A stretch of DNA of 64,000 nt from Dyella_A sp051962475 (GTDB lineage Bacteria > Pseudomonadota > Gammaproteobacteria > Xanthomonadales > Rhodanobacteraceae), in assembly GCF_051962475.1 (NCBI RefSeq), contig NZ_JBQCCF010000036.1:54057-118056 (forward strand). The letters are read 5' to 3'. The notes below the pieces were generated by a model that was not told the DNA's origin, ran no database searches, and saw only the letters and a list, made by a program, of their open reading frames with translations. Position 1 is the stretch's first letter, and every line of letters begins with the position of its first letter. Of the stretch, positions 1-8,788 are shown in pieces. The translations under genes were made by a program, and so were the position numbers.

Positions 1-678
1 ACCGACCTGGTCGAGCAAACCGCCCGCGAGGCCGCTCAGTTGGAGGAGATCGCCCAGCTGCGCGCCAGCCTGCAGGGCCGCGCGTTGATCATCGGCGTGG
101 ACCGGCTGGACTATTCCAAGGGCTTGCCCGAGCGCTTCCGCGCCTACGATCACCTGCTCGATCGCAGCCCGGAGCTGCACCGGCAGATCACCTTTCTGCA
201 GATCGCGCCCCCCTCGCGCGGCTCCGTGCCGGAGTACCGGCAGATCCGACGCGAACTGGAACGCTTGGCCGGCCACATCAACGGCAAGTACGCTGCGCCG
301 GACTGGGTGCCGATCCGCTACGTCAACCAGTCTTTCCCGCACCGCCTGCTGAGCGGCTACTACCGCACCGCGCGGGTCGCGCTGATAACACCGCTGCGCG
401 ACGGCATGAACCTGGTGGCGAAGGAATACGTCGCCTGTCAGGACCCGAAGAATCCCGGTGTACTGGTGCTCTCACGCTTTGCAGGCGCCGCGCACGAGCT
501 GACCGATGCGCTGCTGGTGAATCCTGCCGACCCGGCCGAGGTCGCCAACGCCCTGGAACGCGCCCTGAAAATGCCGCTACGCGAACGTCGCCAGCGCTGG
601 CGCGCCATGATGGATGTGCTGGAAAAGCAGGACATCACCGCCTGGTGCCAGTCGTTCCTGCATCGGCTCATTGGCTGA
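1..678 (+). CDS. otsA: Trehalose-6-phosphate synthase, C-terminal part (5' end outside window)
   Basis: GT20 glycosyltransferase that makes trehalose-6-phosphate from a nucleotide-sugar glucose donor and glucose-6-phosphate, a cytoplasmic step in osmoprotectant synthesis. The frame is open from the first base, and 225 residues are visible, about half of a usual OtsA. The visible part carries the family's C-terminal hallmarks: the VDRLDYSKGLPERF block, LQIAPPSRGSVPEY, and the TPLRDGMNLVAKEYVA segment that contacts the sugar nucleotide. It ends 15 bp before the convergent pgeF stop. No otsB-like phosphatase lies downstream; one may lie upstream, out of view. The N-terminal acceptor half cannot be assessed. 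Confidence 0.93.
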   Translation, partial: TDLVEQTAREAAQLEEIAQLRASLQGRALIIGVDRLDYSKGLPERFRAYDHLLDRSPELHRQITFLQIAPPSRGSVPEYRQIRRELERLAGHINGKYAAPDWVPIRYVNQSFPHRLLSGYYRTARVALITPLRDGMNLVAKEYVACQDPKNPGVLVLSRFAGAAHELTDALLVNPADPAEVANALERALKMPLRERRQRWRAMMDVLEKQDITAWCQSFLHRLIG

Positions 679-693
679 GCACGCTCCGCCCGC

Positions 694-1464
694 TCAGGAC
701 GATGCCGTCACCTCGCCCAGCCAGATCACGCTGGCGAAGCGGCCACTGCGCGCGCCGTCGCGGCGGTACGAATAGAAGCGCGGGTCGGTGAACGTGTCGA
801 AATCACCACCGCCGACCCGCGCGACGCCCAGCGCCGCCAGCCGTCGCCGAGCGAGCGCCGCCAGATCGCAGCGCCAATGCCCCGGACGCGTCGGCACGAA
901 GCATGCTGCGGCGCCCGCATCGCCATCGACGAACGCGGCGCGCACTTCCTCACCCACCTCGTAGCTGGCGAGGCCGATGCACGGACCCAGCCAGGCCTGC
1001 AACTGTGCCGCATCGGTCGCCATCGCAGCGACCGTACGCTCGATCACGCCGGCGGCCAGCCCCCGCCAGCCGGCATGGGCGGCACCGATCACGCCGCCAT
1101 CGTCGCTGCACAACAGCATCGGCAGGCAATCGGCAGTAAGGATCACCAGCGGCTGGCCGCGCTCGCGGGTGATCGCAGCATCGGCCCGCGGCTCGTTCGC
1201 AACAACACGCTGCACGACGACCACGTCGGTACCATGGACCTGCTCCAGCCACTGCGGCGTACGCGGCAAACCCAGCGCGGCCTGCAGCGCCGCACGGTTG
1301 GCACCGACGGCCGATGCCTCATCGCCGCTGCGCGCCCCCAGGTTGAAGCAGTCGTAGGGAGCGAGGGAGCTGCCCGGCCCCTGCCGCGTACTTACCGCCG
1401 CGCACACGCCGGGCGGGGTCTGCCATGCAGGCACGACCCAGGCCGGATCGCCGTTCGGAAACAT
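694..1464 (-). CDS. pgeF: Peptidoglycan editing factor PgeF / YfiH-type multicopper-like protein
   Basis: 256 aa, the usual length for the YfiH/DUF152 (laccase-domain) family. Members have been described as polyphenol oxidases, purine nucleoside phosphorylases and, in E. coli, as a factor preventing mis-incorporation in peptidoglycan precursors. The three metal/active-site residues are visible: His77 in QVHGTDV, Cys113 in TADCLPML and His130 in AAHAGWRG. There is no signal peptide, so it is cytoplasmic. It starts 3 bp after the rluD stop and is almost certainly co-transcribed with it; the rluD-pgeF pair is common in gammaproteobacteria. Family assignment is firm; the physiological substrate is less so. 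Confidence 0.9.
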   Translation of the reverse strand: MFPNGDPAWVVPAWQTPPGVCAAVSTRQGPGSSLAPYDCFNLGARSGDEASAVGANRAALQAALGLPRTPQWLEQVHGTDVVVVQRVVANEPRADAAITRERGQPLVILTADCLPMLLCSDDGGVIGAAHAGWRGLAAGVIERTVAAMATDAAQLQAWLGPCIGLASYEVGEEVRAAFVDGDAGAAACFVPTRPGHWRCDLAALARRRLAALGVARVGGGDFDTFTDPRFYSYRRDGARSGRFASVIWLGEVTASS

Positions 1465-1467
1465 CGG

Positions 1468-2442
1468 CTAGTCCTCCAGTGGCCCGCGCTCGGCGAGGTC
1501 GGTACGCAGCGCCGCGATCAGCGCTTCGAGGTCTGACGGCCGCGGCGCGGTGAACGCAAGCGCCTCGCCGGTCGCCGGATGCACGAAGGCCAGCCGTTCG
1601 GCGTGCAGCGCCTGACGACGGAAGGCGCGCAGCACGGCGATCAGCGCATCGCTGGCGCCCTTGGGCAGGCGCAGGCCGCCGCCGTACAGCGGGTCGCCGA
1701 CCAGCGCATGGTGGATGTGCGCCATGTGCACGCGGATCTGGTGCGTGCGGCCGGTCTCCAGGTTGCACTGGATCAGCGCGTGCGCCCGGAAACGCTCGCG
1801 CAGGCGATAGTGGGTGACGGCGCGCTTGCCGTCTTCCTCGTCGCGTACCGCCTGGCGCAGGCGGTCGCCCATGTGCCGGCCGATCGGCGCATCCACGGTG
1901 CCGCCAGCGACCAGCGTGCCCAGCACCACTGCCTCGTACTGCCGCTCCACGTCGTGGCGCGAGAGCATATCCACCAGCGCGGTATGGGTGGCCAACGTCC
2001 GGGCCACCACCATCAGGCCGGAGGTGTCCTTGTCCAGCCGGTGCACGATGCCGCCACGCGGCAGCTCTGCCAGCGCCGGATCGTGGTGCAGCAGGGCGTT
2101 GAGCACGGTACCGGCGGGGTTGCCTGCGCCCGGATGCACCACCAGCCCGGCCGGTTTGTTGAGCACCAACAGGTGCTCGTCTTCGTAGACGATATCCAGC
2201 GCGATGGGCTCGGCGGTGCTGGTCACCTCGGTGGCCAGCTCGGCCTCCAGGCGCACCTGCTCGCCACCGCGCAGCAGGTGCCGCGGCGCCGCCTGAGCGC
2301 CGTCCAGGGTGATCGCGCCGGCCTTGATCCAGCCGGCCAGGCGGGAGCGCGAATAGTCGGGGAACATCTCGGCCACGGTCTGGTCGAACCTGCGACCCGC
2401 GGCAGCCAGCGGCACCACGGCCTCGTGGCGAATGGTGGTCAT
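1468..2442 (-). CDS. rluD: 23S rRNA pseudouridine(1911/1915/1917) synthase RluD
   Basis: 324 aa pseudouridine synthase modifying helix 69 of 23S rRNA. An S4 RNA-binding domain occupies about residues 15-75 (MFPDYSRSRLAGWIKAG region) and the catalytic domain follows. Catalytic Asp137 lies in HRLDKDTSGL, the RluA-family signature. Other family blocks include LNKPAGLVVHPG (about 95-105) and the GRTHQIRVHMAH segment. Length and domain order fit RluD rather than RluC or RluA. It is divergent from bamD across about 71 bp, the classical gammaproteobacterial arrangement, and heads an rluD-pgeF operon. Confidence 0.94.
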   Translation of the reverse strand: MTTIRHEAVVPLAAAGRRFDQTVAEMFPDYSRSRLAGWIKAGAITLDGAQAAPRHLLRGGEQVRLEAELATEVTSTAEPIALDIVYEDEHLLVLNKPAGLVVHPGAGNPAGTVLNALLHHDPALAELPRGGIVHRLDKDTSGLMVVARTLATHTALVDMLSRHDVERQYEAVVLGTLVAGGTVDAPIGRHMGDRLRQAVRDEEDGKRAVTHYRLRERFRAHALIQCNLETGRTHQIRVHMAHIHHALVGDPLYGGGLRLPKGASDALIAVLRAFRRQALHAERLAFVHPATGEALAFTAPRPSDLEALIAALRTDLAERGPLED

Positions 2443-2513
2443 GCCCCGCCCCGCGAGGCCCGGCCGGTTTCGGCTATCATGCCTTTTCGATCAAACATCT
2501 GAATTCCTTGCCC

Positions 2514-3338
2514 ATGCGTATTTCCAAACTGCTCGTCGTGCTCGGCCTGGCCCTCACGATGAGCGCGTGCTCGATGTTCAAAGGCAAGCGCGACTCCATC
2601 GACACGCTGCCGGTGGCCCAGCTTTACAGCAAGGCCCACAACGATCTGGAAAACGGCGACTACGCCGCCGCCGCGAAAGCTTATCAGCGTCTGATCGCGC
2701 GCTTCCCCTCGGGCGACTACAACGAGCAGTCGCAGCTCGAGCTGGCCTATGCCCAGTACAAGGACAACGAGCCGGAAGACGCCTATTCCACGATCAACCG
2801 CTTCATCAAGACCTACCCGACCAACAAGCACGTCGATTACGCCTACTACCTGCGCGGCCTGATCAACTTCGGGCGTACCTCGGGAATCATCGAGCGCTAC
2901 ATCTCCCGCTCCGGCTCGGAAAGCCGCCGCGACCAGGGCTACAACCTGAAGTCGTTCGATGACTTCACCGAGCTCACCCGCCGCTTCCCGGACAGCGCCT
3001 ACGCCGCGGACGCCCGTCAGCGCATGATCTACCTGCGCAACGTGCTGGCCCAGTTCGAGATCAACGTGGCCGAGTTCTACCTGCGCAACAAGGCTTTCGT
3101 GGCCTCGGCCGATCGCGCGCAGTACGTGGTGGAGCATTACCAGCAGGCGCCGCAGATCGCCGACGCGCTGGCCATCCTCGCCCGCAGCTACAACTCGCTG
3201 GATCGCAAGGAGCAGGCCGAGCAGGTGCGCAAGGTGTTGGCGTTGAACTATCCGGATCACCCGTACCTGACCGATCCGAAGTGGCCGCACGCGCCGTCCA
3301 CGCTGCGCAAGATGGTGCCGTTCTCCGGTCACCACTGA
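2514..3338 (+). CDS. bamD: Outer membrane assembly lipoprotein BamD
   Basis: Essential lipoprotein of the BAM complex that inserts beta-barrel proteins into the outer membrane. 274 aa. The lipoprotein signal peptide has lipobox MSAC with acylated Cys19. TPR-like repeats follow, in the typical BamD pattern (YSKAHNDLENGDYAAAAKAYQ, QSQLELAYAQYKDNEPEDA, YAADARQRMIYLRN). The start is the ATG at 2514; a TTG two codons upstream is possible but unnecessary. Divergent from rluD and closed by a strong intrinsic terminator immediately downstream. Confidence 0.95.
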   Translation: MRISKLLVVLGLALTMSACSMFKGKRDSIDTLPVAQLYSKAHNDLENGDYAAAAKAYQRLIARFPSGDYNEQSQLELAYAQYKDNEPEDAYSTINRFIKTYPTNKHVDYAYYLRGLINFGRTSGIIERYISRSGSESRRDQGYNLKSFDDFTELTRRFPDSAYAADARQRMIYLRNVLAQFEINVAEFYLRNKAFVASADRAQYVVEHYQQAPQIADALAILARSYNSLDRKEQAEQVRKVLALNYPDHPYLTDPKWPHAPSTLRKMVPFSGHH

Positions 3339-3357
3339 CGCCTCTCGACCATCGAGA

Positions 3358-3389
3358 AAAAAAGCCGGCGAGCGATCGCCGGCTTTTTT
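3358..3389 (+). terminator. Intrinsic terminator of bamD
   Basis: A 14-bp perfect inverted repeat (AAAAAAGCCGGCGA ... TCGCCGGCTTTTTT) with a GCGA tetraloop, ending in six T on the plus strand and starting 19 bp after the bamD stop. The A/T flanks make it potentially bidirectional, but sucD has its own terminator closer to its stop. Confidence 0.9.
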
Positions 3390-3491
3390 GTTGCCTGGAC
3401 CCTGCGGCAGCGACGCGGCCCGCAACGGCTGGCCGGCGCAGCCCGGCGCCGTGATGGCCGCCGACAAGAAGAACCGGATGTCCGACAAAAC

Positions 3492-3518
3492 AAAAGGCCG
3501 CGGGTCACGCGGCCTTTT
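3492..3518 (-). terminator. Intrinsic terminator of sucCD
   Basis: An inverted repeat with arms AAAAGGCCGCG and CGCGGCCTTTT and a 5-nt loop, about 40 bp after the sucD stop. Read on the minus strand the stem is followed by TTTTGTTTTG. The roughly 100 bp between this and the bamD terminator show no gene. Confidence 0.85.
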
Positions 3519-3557
3519 GCATGGGTACCTGACGGCACCGATTCGCTCGATGGAGCC

Positions 3558-4430
3558 TTACTTCATCAGCTTGGCGAGCGTCTTGCCCAGGTCGGCCGGC
3601 GACTTCACCGTGGTGACGCCGGCCTTCTCCAGCGCGGCGAACTTGGCTTCCGCCGTGCCCTTGCCGCCGGAGATGATCGCACCGGCGTGGCCCATGCGCT
3701 TGCCGGCCGGGGCCGAGGCACCGGCGATGAACGACACCACCGGCTTGGTCACGTACTCGGCGATGAACTCGGCCGCGTCTTCCTCGGCGCTGCCGCCGAT
3801 CTCGCCGACCATGATGATGCCCTCGGTCTGCGGATCGTCCTGGAACAGCTTCAGGCAGTCGATGAAGTTCAGTCCGTTGATCGGGTCGCCGCCGATGCCG
3901 ATGCAGGTGGACTGGCCCAGGCCTTCGTTGGTGGTCTGGAACACCGCTTCATAGGTCAGCGTGCCCGAACGCGACACGATGCCGACCTTGCCCGGCTTGT
4001 GGATGTGCCCCGGCATGATGCCGATCTTGCACTCGCCCGGGGTGATGATGCCGGGGCAGTTCGGCCCGATCAGCACGGTTTCCGGATGCTGCGCCAGCAC
4101 GTTCTTCACGCGCAGCATGTCCAGCACCGGGATGCCCTCGGTGATCGCCACGATCACGCGGATGCCCGCGTCGATCGCTTCCAGGATCGAGTCGGCCGCG
4201 AACGGTGGCGGCACGAAGATCACCGACGCATCGGCGCCGGTCTCGACCACGGCCTCTTCGACCGAATTGAACACCGGCAGACCGATGTGCTCGGAACCGC
4301 CCTTGCCCGGAGTCACGCCGCCGACGACCTGGGTGCCGTAGTCCAGCGCCTGCTGCGCATGGAAGGTGCCCTGCTGGCCGGTGAAGCCCTGCACCAGCAC
4401 CTTGGTATTTTTGTTGACGAGAACGCTCAT
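3558..4430 (-). CDS. sucD: Succinyl-CoA synthetase alpha subunit
   Basis: TCA-cycle enzyme subunit that binds CoA and carries the phosphohistidine intermediate (succinyl-CoA + NDP + Pi to succinate + NTP + CoA). 290 aa, the standard length. The N-terminal CoA-binding Rossmann fold begins at KNTKVLVQGFTGQQGTFH; the active-site His248 lies in GHAGAIISGGKG. It starts 14 bp after the sucC stop, so the two are one operon transcribed sucC-sucD, closed by the terminator at 3492-3518. Confidence 0.97.
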   Translation of the reverse strand: MSVLVNKNTKVLVQGFTGQQGTFHAQQALDYGTQVVGGVTPGKGGSEHIGLPVFNSVEEAVVETGADASVIFVPPPFAADSILEAIDAGIRVIVAITEGIPVLDMLRVKNVLAQHPETVLIGPNCPGIITPGECKIGIMPGHIHKPGKVGIVSRSGTLTYEAVFQTTNEGLGQSTCIGIGGDPINGLNFIDCLKLFQDDPQTEGIIMVGEIGGSAEEDAAEFIAEYVTKPVVSFIAGASAPAGKRMGHAGAIISGGKGTAEAKFAALEKAGVTTVKSPADLGKTLAKLMK

Positions 4431-4444
4431 GTTTCGATTGCTCC

Positions 4445-5608
4445 TCAGGCCTTGGCCGCAGCCACGGCTTTCTGCGCCGCATCGTTGAGATCGTCGGCCG
4501 GCGTGATCGCCAGGCCGGAGTTGGCCAGCAGTTCGCGGCCCAGCTCGACGTTGGTGCCCTGCAGGCGCACCACGACCGGAATCTGCAGACCCACTTCCTT
4601 CACCGCGGCGATGATGCCCTCAGCGATCAGATCGCAGCGCACGATGCCGCCGAAGATGTTGACCAGGATGGCCTTCACCTTGTCGGAGGAGAGGATCAGC
4701 TTGAACGCCTCGGTCACGCGCTCCTTGGTGGCGCCGCCGCCGACGTCGAGGAAGTTGGCCGGCTCACCGCCCGCCAGCTTGATCACGTCCATGGTGGCCA
4801 TGGCCAGGCCTGCGCCGTTGACCATGCAGCCGATGGTGCCGTCCATCGTCACGTAGTTGAGGTTGTGCTGCACTGCAGCCGCCTCGGCCGCGTCTTCCTG
4901 GGTCAGGTCGCGCATGGCGGCCAGGTCGGCGTGGCGGAACTCGGCGTTGTCGTCGGAGTTGACCTTGCCGTCGAGCGCGGCGAGGTTGCCGTCCTCGAGG
5001 ATGGCGAGCGGGTTGAGCTCGACCAGCGACAGGTCCTTCTCGTTGAACAGCTTGTACAGGCCCAGCATGATCTTGGTCAGCTGGCCGACCTGCTTGGCGT
5101 TAAGGTCCATCGCGAAGCCGAGCTGGCGGCACTGGTACGGCTGCAGGCCCTCGACGAAGTCCACCACGATGGTGTGGATGTCTTCCGGGGTGTCCTTGGC
5201 CACCTGCTCGATGTCCACGCCGCCGTGCTTGGAGGCGATGAACGAGACCGACTTGGAATCGCGGTCCACCAGGATCGACAGGTACAGCTCCTTGGCGATG
5301 TTGGTCGCGTCGGTGACCAGCACCAGGTTCACCGGCAGCGCGCGGCCGGCCGACTGGTAGGTCTCCATGTTCGTGCCCAGCATGCCCTTGGCGGCCGCGC
5401 GGACATCGTCGAGGCTGCGGCAGAACTTCACGCCGCCGGCCTTGCCGCGGCCGCCTGCGTGGATCTGCGCCTTGACCATCCACTGCGTGCCGCCCAGATG
5501 CTTGGCGGCATCGACAGCGGCGTCGGGGGAATTGGCAACCTTGCCCGGCGGGACGGCGATGCCGTACTGCGCGAACAGCTCTTTGGCCTGGTACTCGTGG
5601 AAATTCAT
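4445..5608 (-). CDS. sucC: Succinyl-CoA synthetase beta subunit
   Basis: Nucleotide- and succinate-binding subunit of succinyl-CoA synthetase. 387 aa from the ATG at 5608 (MNFHEYQAKELFAQYGI), which matches the family N-terminus. The frame stays open upstream, but that stretch has no family similarity. An ATP-grasp domain fills about residues 5-230 (HAGGRGKAGGVKFC region), and a CoA-ligase domain follows (LDVGGGATKERVTEAF, NIFGGIVRCDLIAEGI). GAGG lies 7 nt before the start. First gene of sucCD; the leader contains an 11-bp inverted repeat annotated separately. Confidence 0.97.
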   Translation of the reverse strand: MNFHEYQAKELFAQYGIAVPPGKVANSPDAAVDAAKHLGGTQWMVKAQIHAGGRGKAGGVKFCRSLDDVRAAAKGMLGTNMETYQSAGRALPVNLVLVTDATNIAKELYLSILVDRDSKSVSFIASKHGGVDIEQVAKDTPEDIHTIVVDFVEGLQPYQCRQLGFAMDLNAKQVGQLTKIMLGLYKLFNEKDLSLVELNPLAILEDGNLAALDGKVNSDDNAEFRHADLAAMRDLTQEDAAEAAAVQHNLNYVTMDGTIGCMVNGAGLAMATMDVIKLAGGEPANFLDVGGGATKERVTEAFKLILSSDKVKAILVNIFGGIVRCDLIAEGIIAAVKEVGLQIPVVVRLQGTNVELGRELLANSGLAITPADDLNDAAQKAVAAAKA

Positions 5609-5637
5609 TCGATACCTCGAGTGAATGGGGGACGTGT

Positions 5638-5670
5638 CGAACCCTCGCACCTGGCTGGGGCGAGGGTTCG
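5638..5670 (-). promoter_or_regulatory. Inverted repeat in the sucCD leader
   Basis: A perfect 11-bp inverted repeat (CGAACCCTCGC ... GCGAGGGTTCG) with an 11-nt spacer, starting 29 bp upstream of the sucC ATG. On the minus strand it would fold in the 5' untranslated RNA or act as a DNA site. No T-run follows, so it is not a standard terminator. The rest of the roughly 310-bp sucC/pilS spacer holds a possible pilS -10 and no gene. Confidence 0.4.
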
Positions 5671-5876
5671 GGAGAGTCGGACGGCGGTTGAGGAACGCTG
5701 CCGGCGTGCAAAGCGCTGCCGTGGTGGGCCGGTCGGGCGCGCCGGGGGCGCGAGGACCGATCACCGCAGAACGGCGCAGTACGGCCGCGCATTTTCGCAG
5801 CAGCGGGCCCGGATGGAAAGGGCGGGGCGCACTGCGACGCTTCCGGACCACGCTGCGCAAGGCGCGACAGCGCGTC

Positions 5877-5882
5877 TATACT
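5877..5882 (+). promoter_or_regulatory. Possible -10 element for pilS
   Basis: TATACT, 32-44 bp upstream of the two candidate GTG starts of pilS, in an otherwise very GC-rich spacer. A good -35 at the usual spacing is not visible, so this is only suggestive. Confidence 0.3.
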
Positions 5883-5926
5883 CGCCCGCAACCCGTCCCG
5901 ATTCCTGCTGCGGAGTGCGCATCGAC

Positions 5927-7585
5927 GTGTCCAGCCCCGCCCTGCCGCCCACCCCGGGCATTCGTCGGGCCACCACGGCCACCCGCCACGAACTGTTCTT
6001 CCTGAACTACTTCCGCCTGGCGCAGGCGGTGGTCTACGTGGCGCTGGCCTACAGCCCGCTGGGCCTGCAGTGGCTGAAGCTGACCCATCCGGACTTCGCC
6101 CAGACGGTGGTGGTGGTCTATCTGCTGGCGGCGATGACCATCCTGCTGCTGACGCGCCGGCTCACCGTGATCGCGCCAGCCACGGTGTCGATCAGCCTGA
6201 TCGTGGACATCGGCGTGGCGGTGATGGCGGTGATCGCCATGCACGACGCGCGCATCGGCATCGCCATGATGCTGGCGGTGAACCTCAGCGCCGGCGCGCT
6301 GGTGCTGCCGCTGCGCCTGTCGCTGTTCTTCGCCTCGCTGGCCACGCTGGGGATGCTCGGCCACACCGTGATCGAAGCCCCGGCCGACAGCGCCATCAAC
6401 AGCCACGAGCTGGTCGAGGCCGGACTGTTCGGCCTGGCCTACTTCGCCAGCACCACGCTGTGTCACGTGCTCGGCCGCCAGCTGCGCGCCACCGAGGCGC
6501 TGGCCGAGCAGCGCAGCATCGACCTGGCCAACCTGGCCCAGGTGAACGAGCTGATCATCCGCCGCATGAAGACCGGCGTGCTGCTGGTGGACGACGCCAA
6601 CCGCATCCACCAGCTCAACGAGTCGGCCTGGATGCTGCTGGGCAACCCGCCGGCGGACAAGCGCGACTTGGGCCAGCTGGCGCCGGAGCTGTCGCGCCGG
6701 CTGTACCACTGGATGACCTCGGGCAAGCTCGACGAGACGGCCACCCAGCTGGCCGACGGCGTGCCCGAGGTGGTGCCGCGCTTCACCCGACTGGCGCCGA
6801 ACGACGATTCGCACGTGCTGATCTTTCTCGACGACACCTCGCTGGTGTCGCGCCGTGCCGAGGAGCTCACGCTCAGCTCGCTGGGCCGGCTGTCCGCGTC
6901 CATCGCGCACGAGATCCGCAACCCGCTGGCGGCGATCCGCTACTCCGCGCAGCTGCTGGCCGAGTCGCGCAACATGCCGCCGGCCGACCAGCGCATGGTG
7001 GAGATCATCAACAACCACTGCGTGCGATTGAACGAGATCATCGAGAACATCCTGCAGCTGTCGCGGCGCGAGCGCTCACGCCCGGAGACGCTGGACCTGG
7101 GCCATTGGGCGAACGCCTTCGTGGAGGAATACCGCCAGGGCAACGACCTGGGCGAGGACTCGCTGCGGGTGATCAACTCCAGCGCGCCGGTGGCCGCGGT
7201 GGCCGATCCGCAGCAGCTGCAGCAGGTGGTGTGGAACCTGGTGCAGAACGCGCTGCGCTACGGCCGCATGCCGGGCGAGCCGGCCCGCGTGATGGTGGTG
7301 ACCCGCCCAGGCGAGCACGGCGTGCCGATCCTGGAAGTGATCGACCGCGGCCCCGGCATTGCGCCCAAGGTCGCTGCGCAGATCTTCGAGCCGTTCTACA
7401 CCACGCACGAATACGGCACGGGCCTCGGCCTGTACCTCGCCCGGCAGATGACCGAGGCCAACCAGGCCTCGCTGGAATACGTGCGCGTTGCCGGTGGCGG
7501 CAGCTGTTTCCGCATCACGCTCACCCCAGCGCACGCCCGCCAGCCCGGCAGCGAGCCGGCGGCGGCGGACGAGAATCTCAGGTAG
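5927..7585 (+). CDS. pilS: Type IV pilus sensor histidine kinase PilS
   Basis: Membrane histidine kinase that with PilR controls type IV pilin transcription through sigma-54. About 552 aa. The N-terminal half has six hydrophobic segments (about residues 25-170), followed by a PAS-like region, then HisKA with phospho-acceptor His328 in SIAHEIRNPLAAIRYSAQLL, and an HATPase domain with N, G1 (DRGPGIAP) and G2 (GTGLGLYLARQ) boxes. Start choice: GTG at 5927 has GGAG 11 nt upstream, while GTG at 5915 has no ribosome site. Its partner pilR lies 11.8 kb downstream instead of adjacent. Its 3' end overlaps the convergent LacI gene by 8 bp. Identification as PilS rests on architecture plus the sucCD and pilR neighbourhood. 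Confidence 0.85.
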   Translation: MSSPALPPTPGIRRATTATRHELFFLNYFRLAQAVVYVALAYSPLGLQWLKLTHPDFAQTVVVVYLLAAMTILLLTRRLTVIAPATVSISLIVDIGVAVMAVIAMHDARIGIAMMLAVNLSAGALVLPLRLSLFFASLATLGMLGHTVIEAPADSAINSHELVEAGLFGLAYFASTTLCHVLGRQLRATEALAEQRSIDLANLAQVNELIIRRMKTGVLLVDDANRIHQLNESAWMLLGNPPADKRDLGQLAPELSRRLYHWMTSGKLDETATQLADGVPEVVPRFTRLAPNDDSHVLIFLDDTSLVSRRAEELTLSSLGRLSASIAHEIRNPLAAIRYSAQLLAESRNMPPADQRMVEIINNHCVRLNEIIENILQLSRRERSRPETLDLGHWANAFVEEYRQGNDLGEDSLRVINSSAPVAAVADPQQLQQVVWNLVQNALRYGRMPGEPARVMVVTRPGEHGVPILEVIDRGPGIAPKVAAQIFEPFYTTHEYGTGLGLYLARQMTEANQASLEYVRVAGGGSCFRITLTPAHARQPGSEPAAADENLR

Positions 7586-8582
7586 CGCGCACCATCAGGC
7601 TGACCGGCAGCACCTGCGATGCCACCTCGTCGCCGCGGATCAATGCCAGCATCTTCTGCGCGAGCAGGCTGCCGCCGGCCTGCCAATCCTGCCGCACCGA
7701 GCTCAGCGCTGGCTGGAACGCGGCGGCCATCGGCATGTCGTCGTAGCCCACCACCGAGACGTCGTCGGGTACCTTGCGACCGAGCTCCTGCACGGCGCGT
7801 ATCGCGCCCATCGCGAGCAGGTCGCTGCACGCGAACAGCGCGTCGAACGGCACCTTGCGAGTGGCCAGCGAGTGCACCGCGTCGATACCCGAGGCCAGCG
7901 TAAATTCGTCGCGGCGCAGCAGCAGCGGCTTCACGCCGTGCGCGGTGAGCGTGTCGACGAAGCCGTTGAGGCGCTCGAAGATTTCCGGATGGCTCGGATT
8001 ACCCACGAACACCGGGTGCCGACGCCCCTGGCGCAGGAAGTGCTCGGCCACCTGGCGGCCGCCCATGCGGTTGTCCGAACCGACCACAGCGTGCGCGTCC
8101 TCGTCGCTGTGCGCGCCCCACACCACCATCGGCAAGCCGAGCTTGTCGAACCGGCGCACCGCGTCCTGGCGCACGCCCTGACCCAGCAGGATCAGCCCGT
8201 CGGCCGCCTGCACCGCCGCCGCCGCCGCGCCCTGGCGCGTGGTCAGCAGCACGCTGTAGCCGGCCGCGGTGAGCTCCTGCGCGATGCCGCCGAGCAGGGT
8301 CAGCGGGTAGGGATCGAGCATGGTGCGGTCGCTCGAGGGCTTCATCTCCACGATCACCGCCACCGTGTGGCTGCGGCGCAGGCGCAGGTTGCGCGCGCTC
8401 ACGTTGAGCTTGTAGCCGTGGTCGCGCGCCAGCTGCTGGATCCGCTCGCGGGTCTCCGGCGTCACCAGTGGACTGTCGGCGAGCGCCCGCGACACGGTGA
8501 TCTTGGAGACGCCGGCGAGATCCGCTAGATCCGCCATGGTCAGGCTGCCAGCGGCGGACTTGTCTTTGCGCGAACGCTTCAA
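7578..8582 (-). CDS. LacI-family transcriptional regulator of the GH65 island
   Basis: 334-aa LacI/GalR regulator. The N-terminal HTH (TMADLADLAGVSKITVSRAL) and hinge (about residues 15-70) are followed by a periplasmic-binding-protein-like sensor domain (VAVIVEM ... ILLGQGV ... DALFACSDLLAMGA ... DVSVVGYDDMPMA). Start: TTG at 8582 has GGAG 9 nt upstream and keeps the residues before the HTH; the ATG at 8537 has the HTH starting right at the N-terminus. It is divergent from the GH65-phosphoglucomutase gene across about 300 bp holding a double palindromic operator, so it very likely represses the island in response to an imported sugar or sugar phosphate. The ligand is unknown. Confidence 0.88.
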   Translation of the reverse strand: MKRSRKDKSAAGSLTMADLADLAGVSKITVSRALADSPLVTPETRERIQQLARDHGYKLNVSARNLRLRRSHTVAVIVEMKPSSDRTMLDPYPLTLLGGIAQELTAAGYSVLLTTRQGAAAAAVQAADGLILLGQGVRQDAVRRFDKLGLPMVVWGAHSDEDAHAVVGSDNRMGGRQVAEHFLRQGRRHPVFVGNPSHPEIFERLNGFVDTLTAHGVKPLLLRRDEFTLASGIDAVHSLATRKVPFDALFACSDLLAMGAIRAVQELGRKVPDDVSVVGYDDMPMAAAFQPALSSVRQDWQAGGSLLAQKMLALIRGDEVASQVLPVSLMVRAT

Positions 8583-8788
8583 TGCATGAGTCTCCGGATC
8601 CGGACCGGGGCGGACAACGCTTCGCCGCGCCGGTGATGTCCCAGTGTGTCGATTTGTGCGGTGCGCGTCTAACCCGCCGCAGTGCCGCAAAGGATCGAAC
8701 CTGACGCGGCGCCGCGGACCATCCCGGCGGGCCGCGCTCTCGGTTCTCGGGGCCGGCCCGCCGGGCCAGTTACATGCCGCGCCGCACC

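Noticed and set aside
4865..5926. Upstream extension of the pilS frame through sucC
   Set aside because: The extra residues are antisense to sucC and lack similarity to PilS; the GTG at 5927 with GGAG explains the start.
8600..8780. Possible small gene in the lacI/GH65 spacer
   Set aside because: No frame with a ribosome site and coding-like composition; the operator is the only clear feature.
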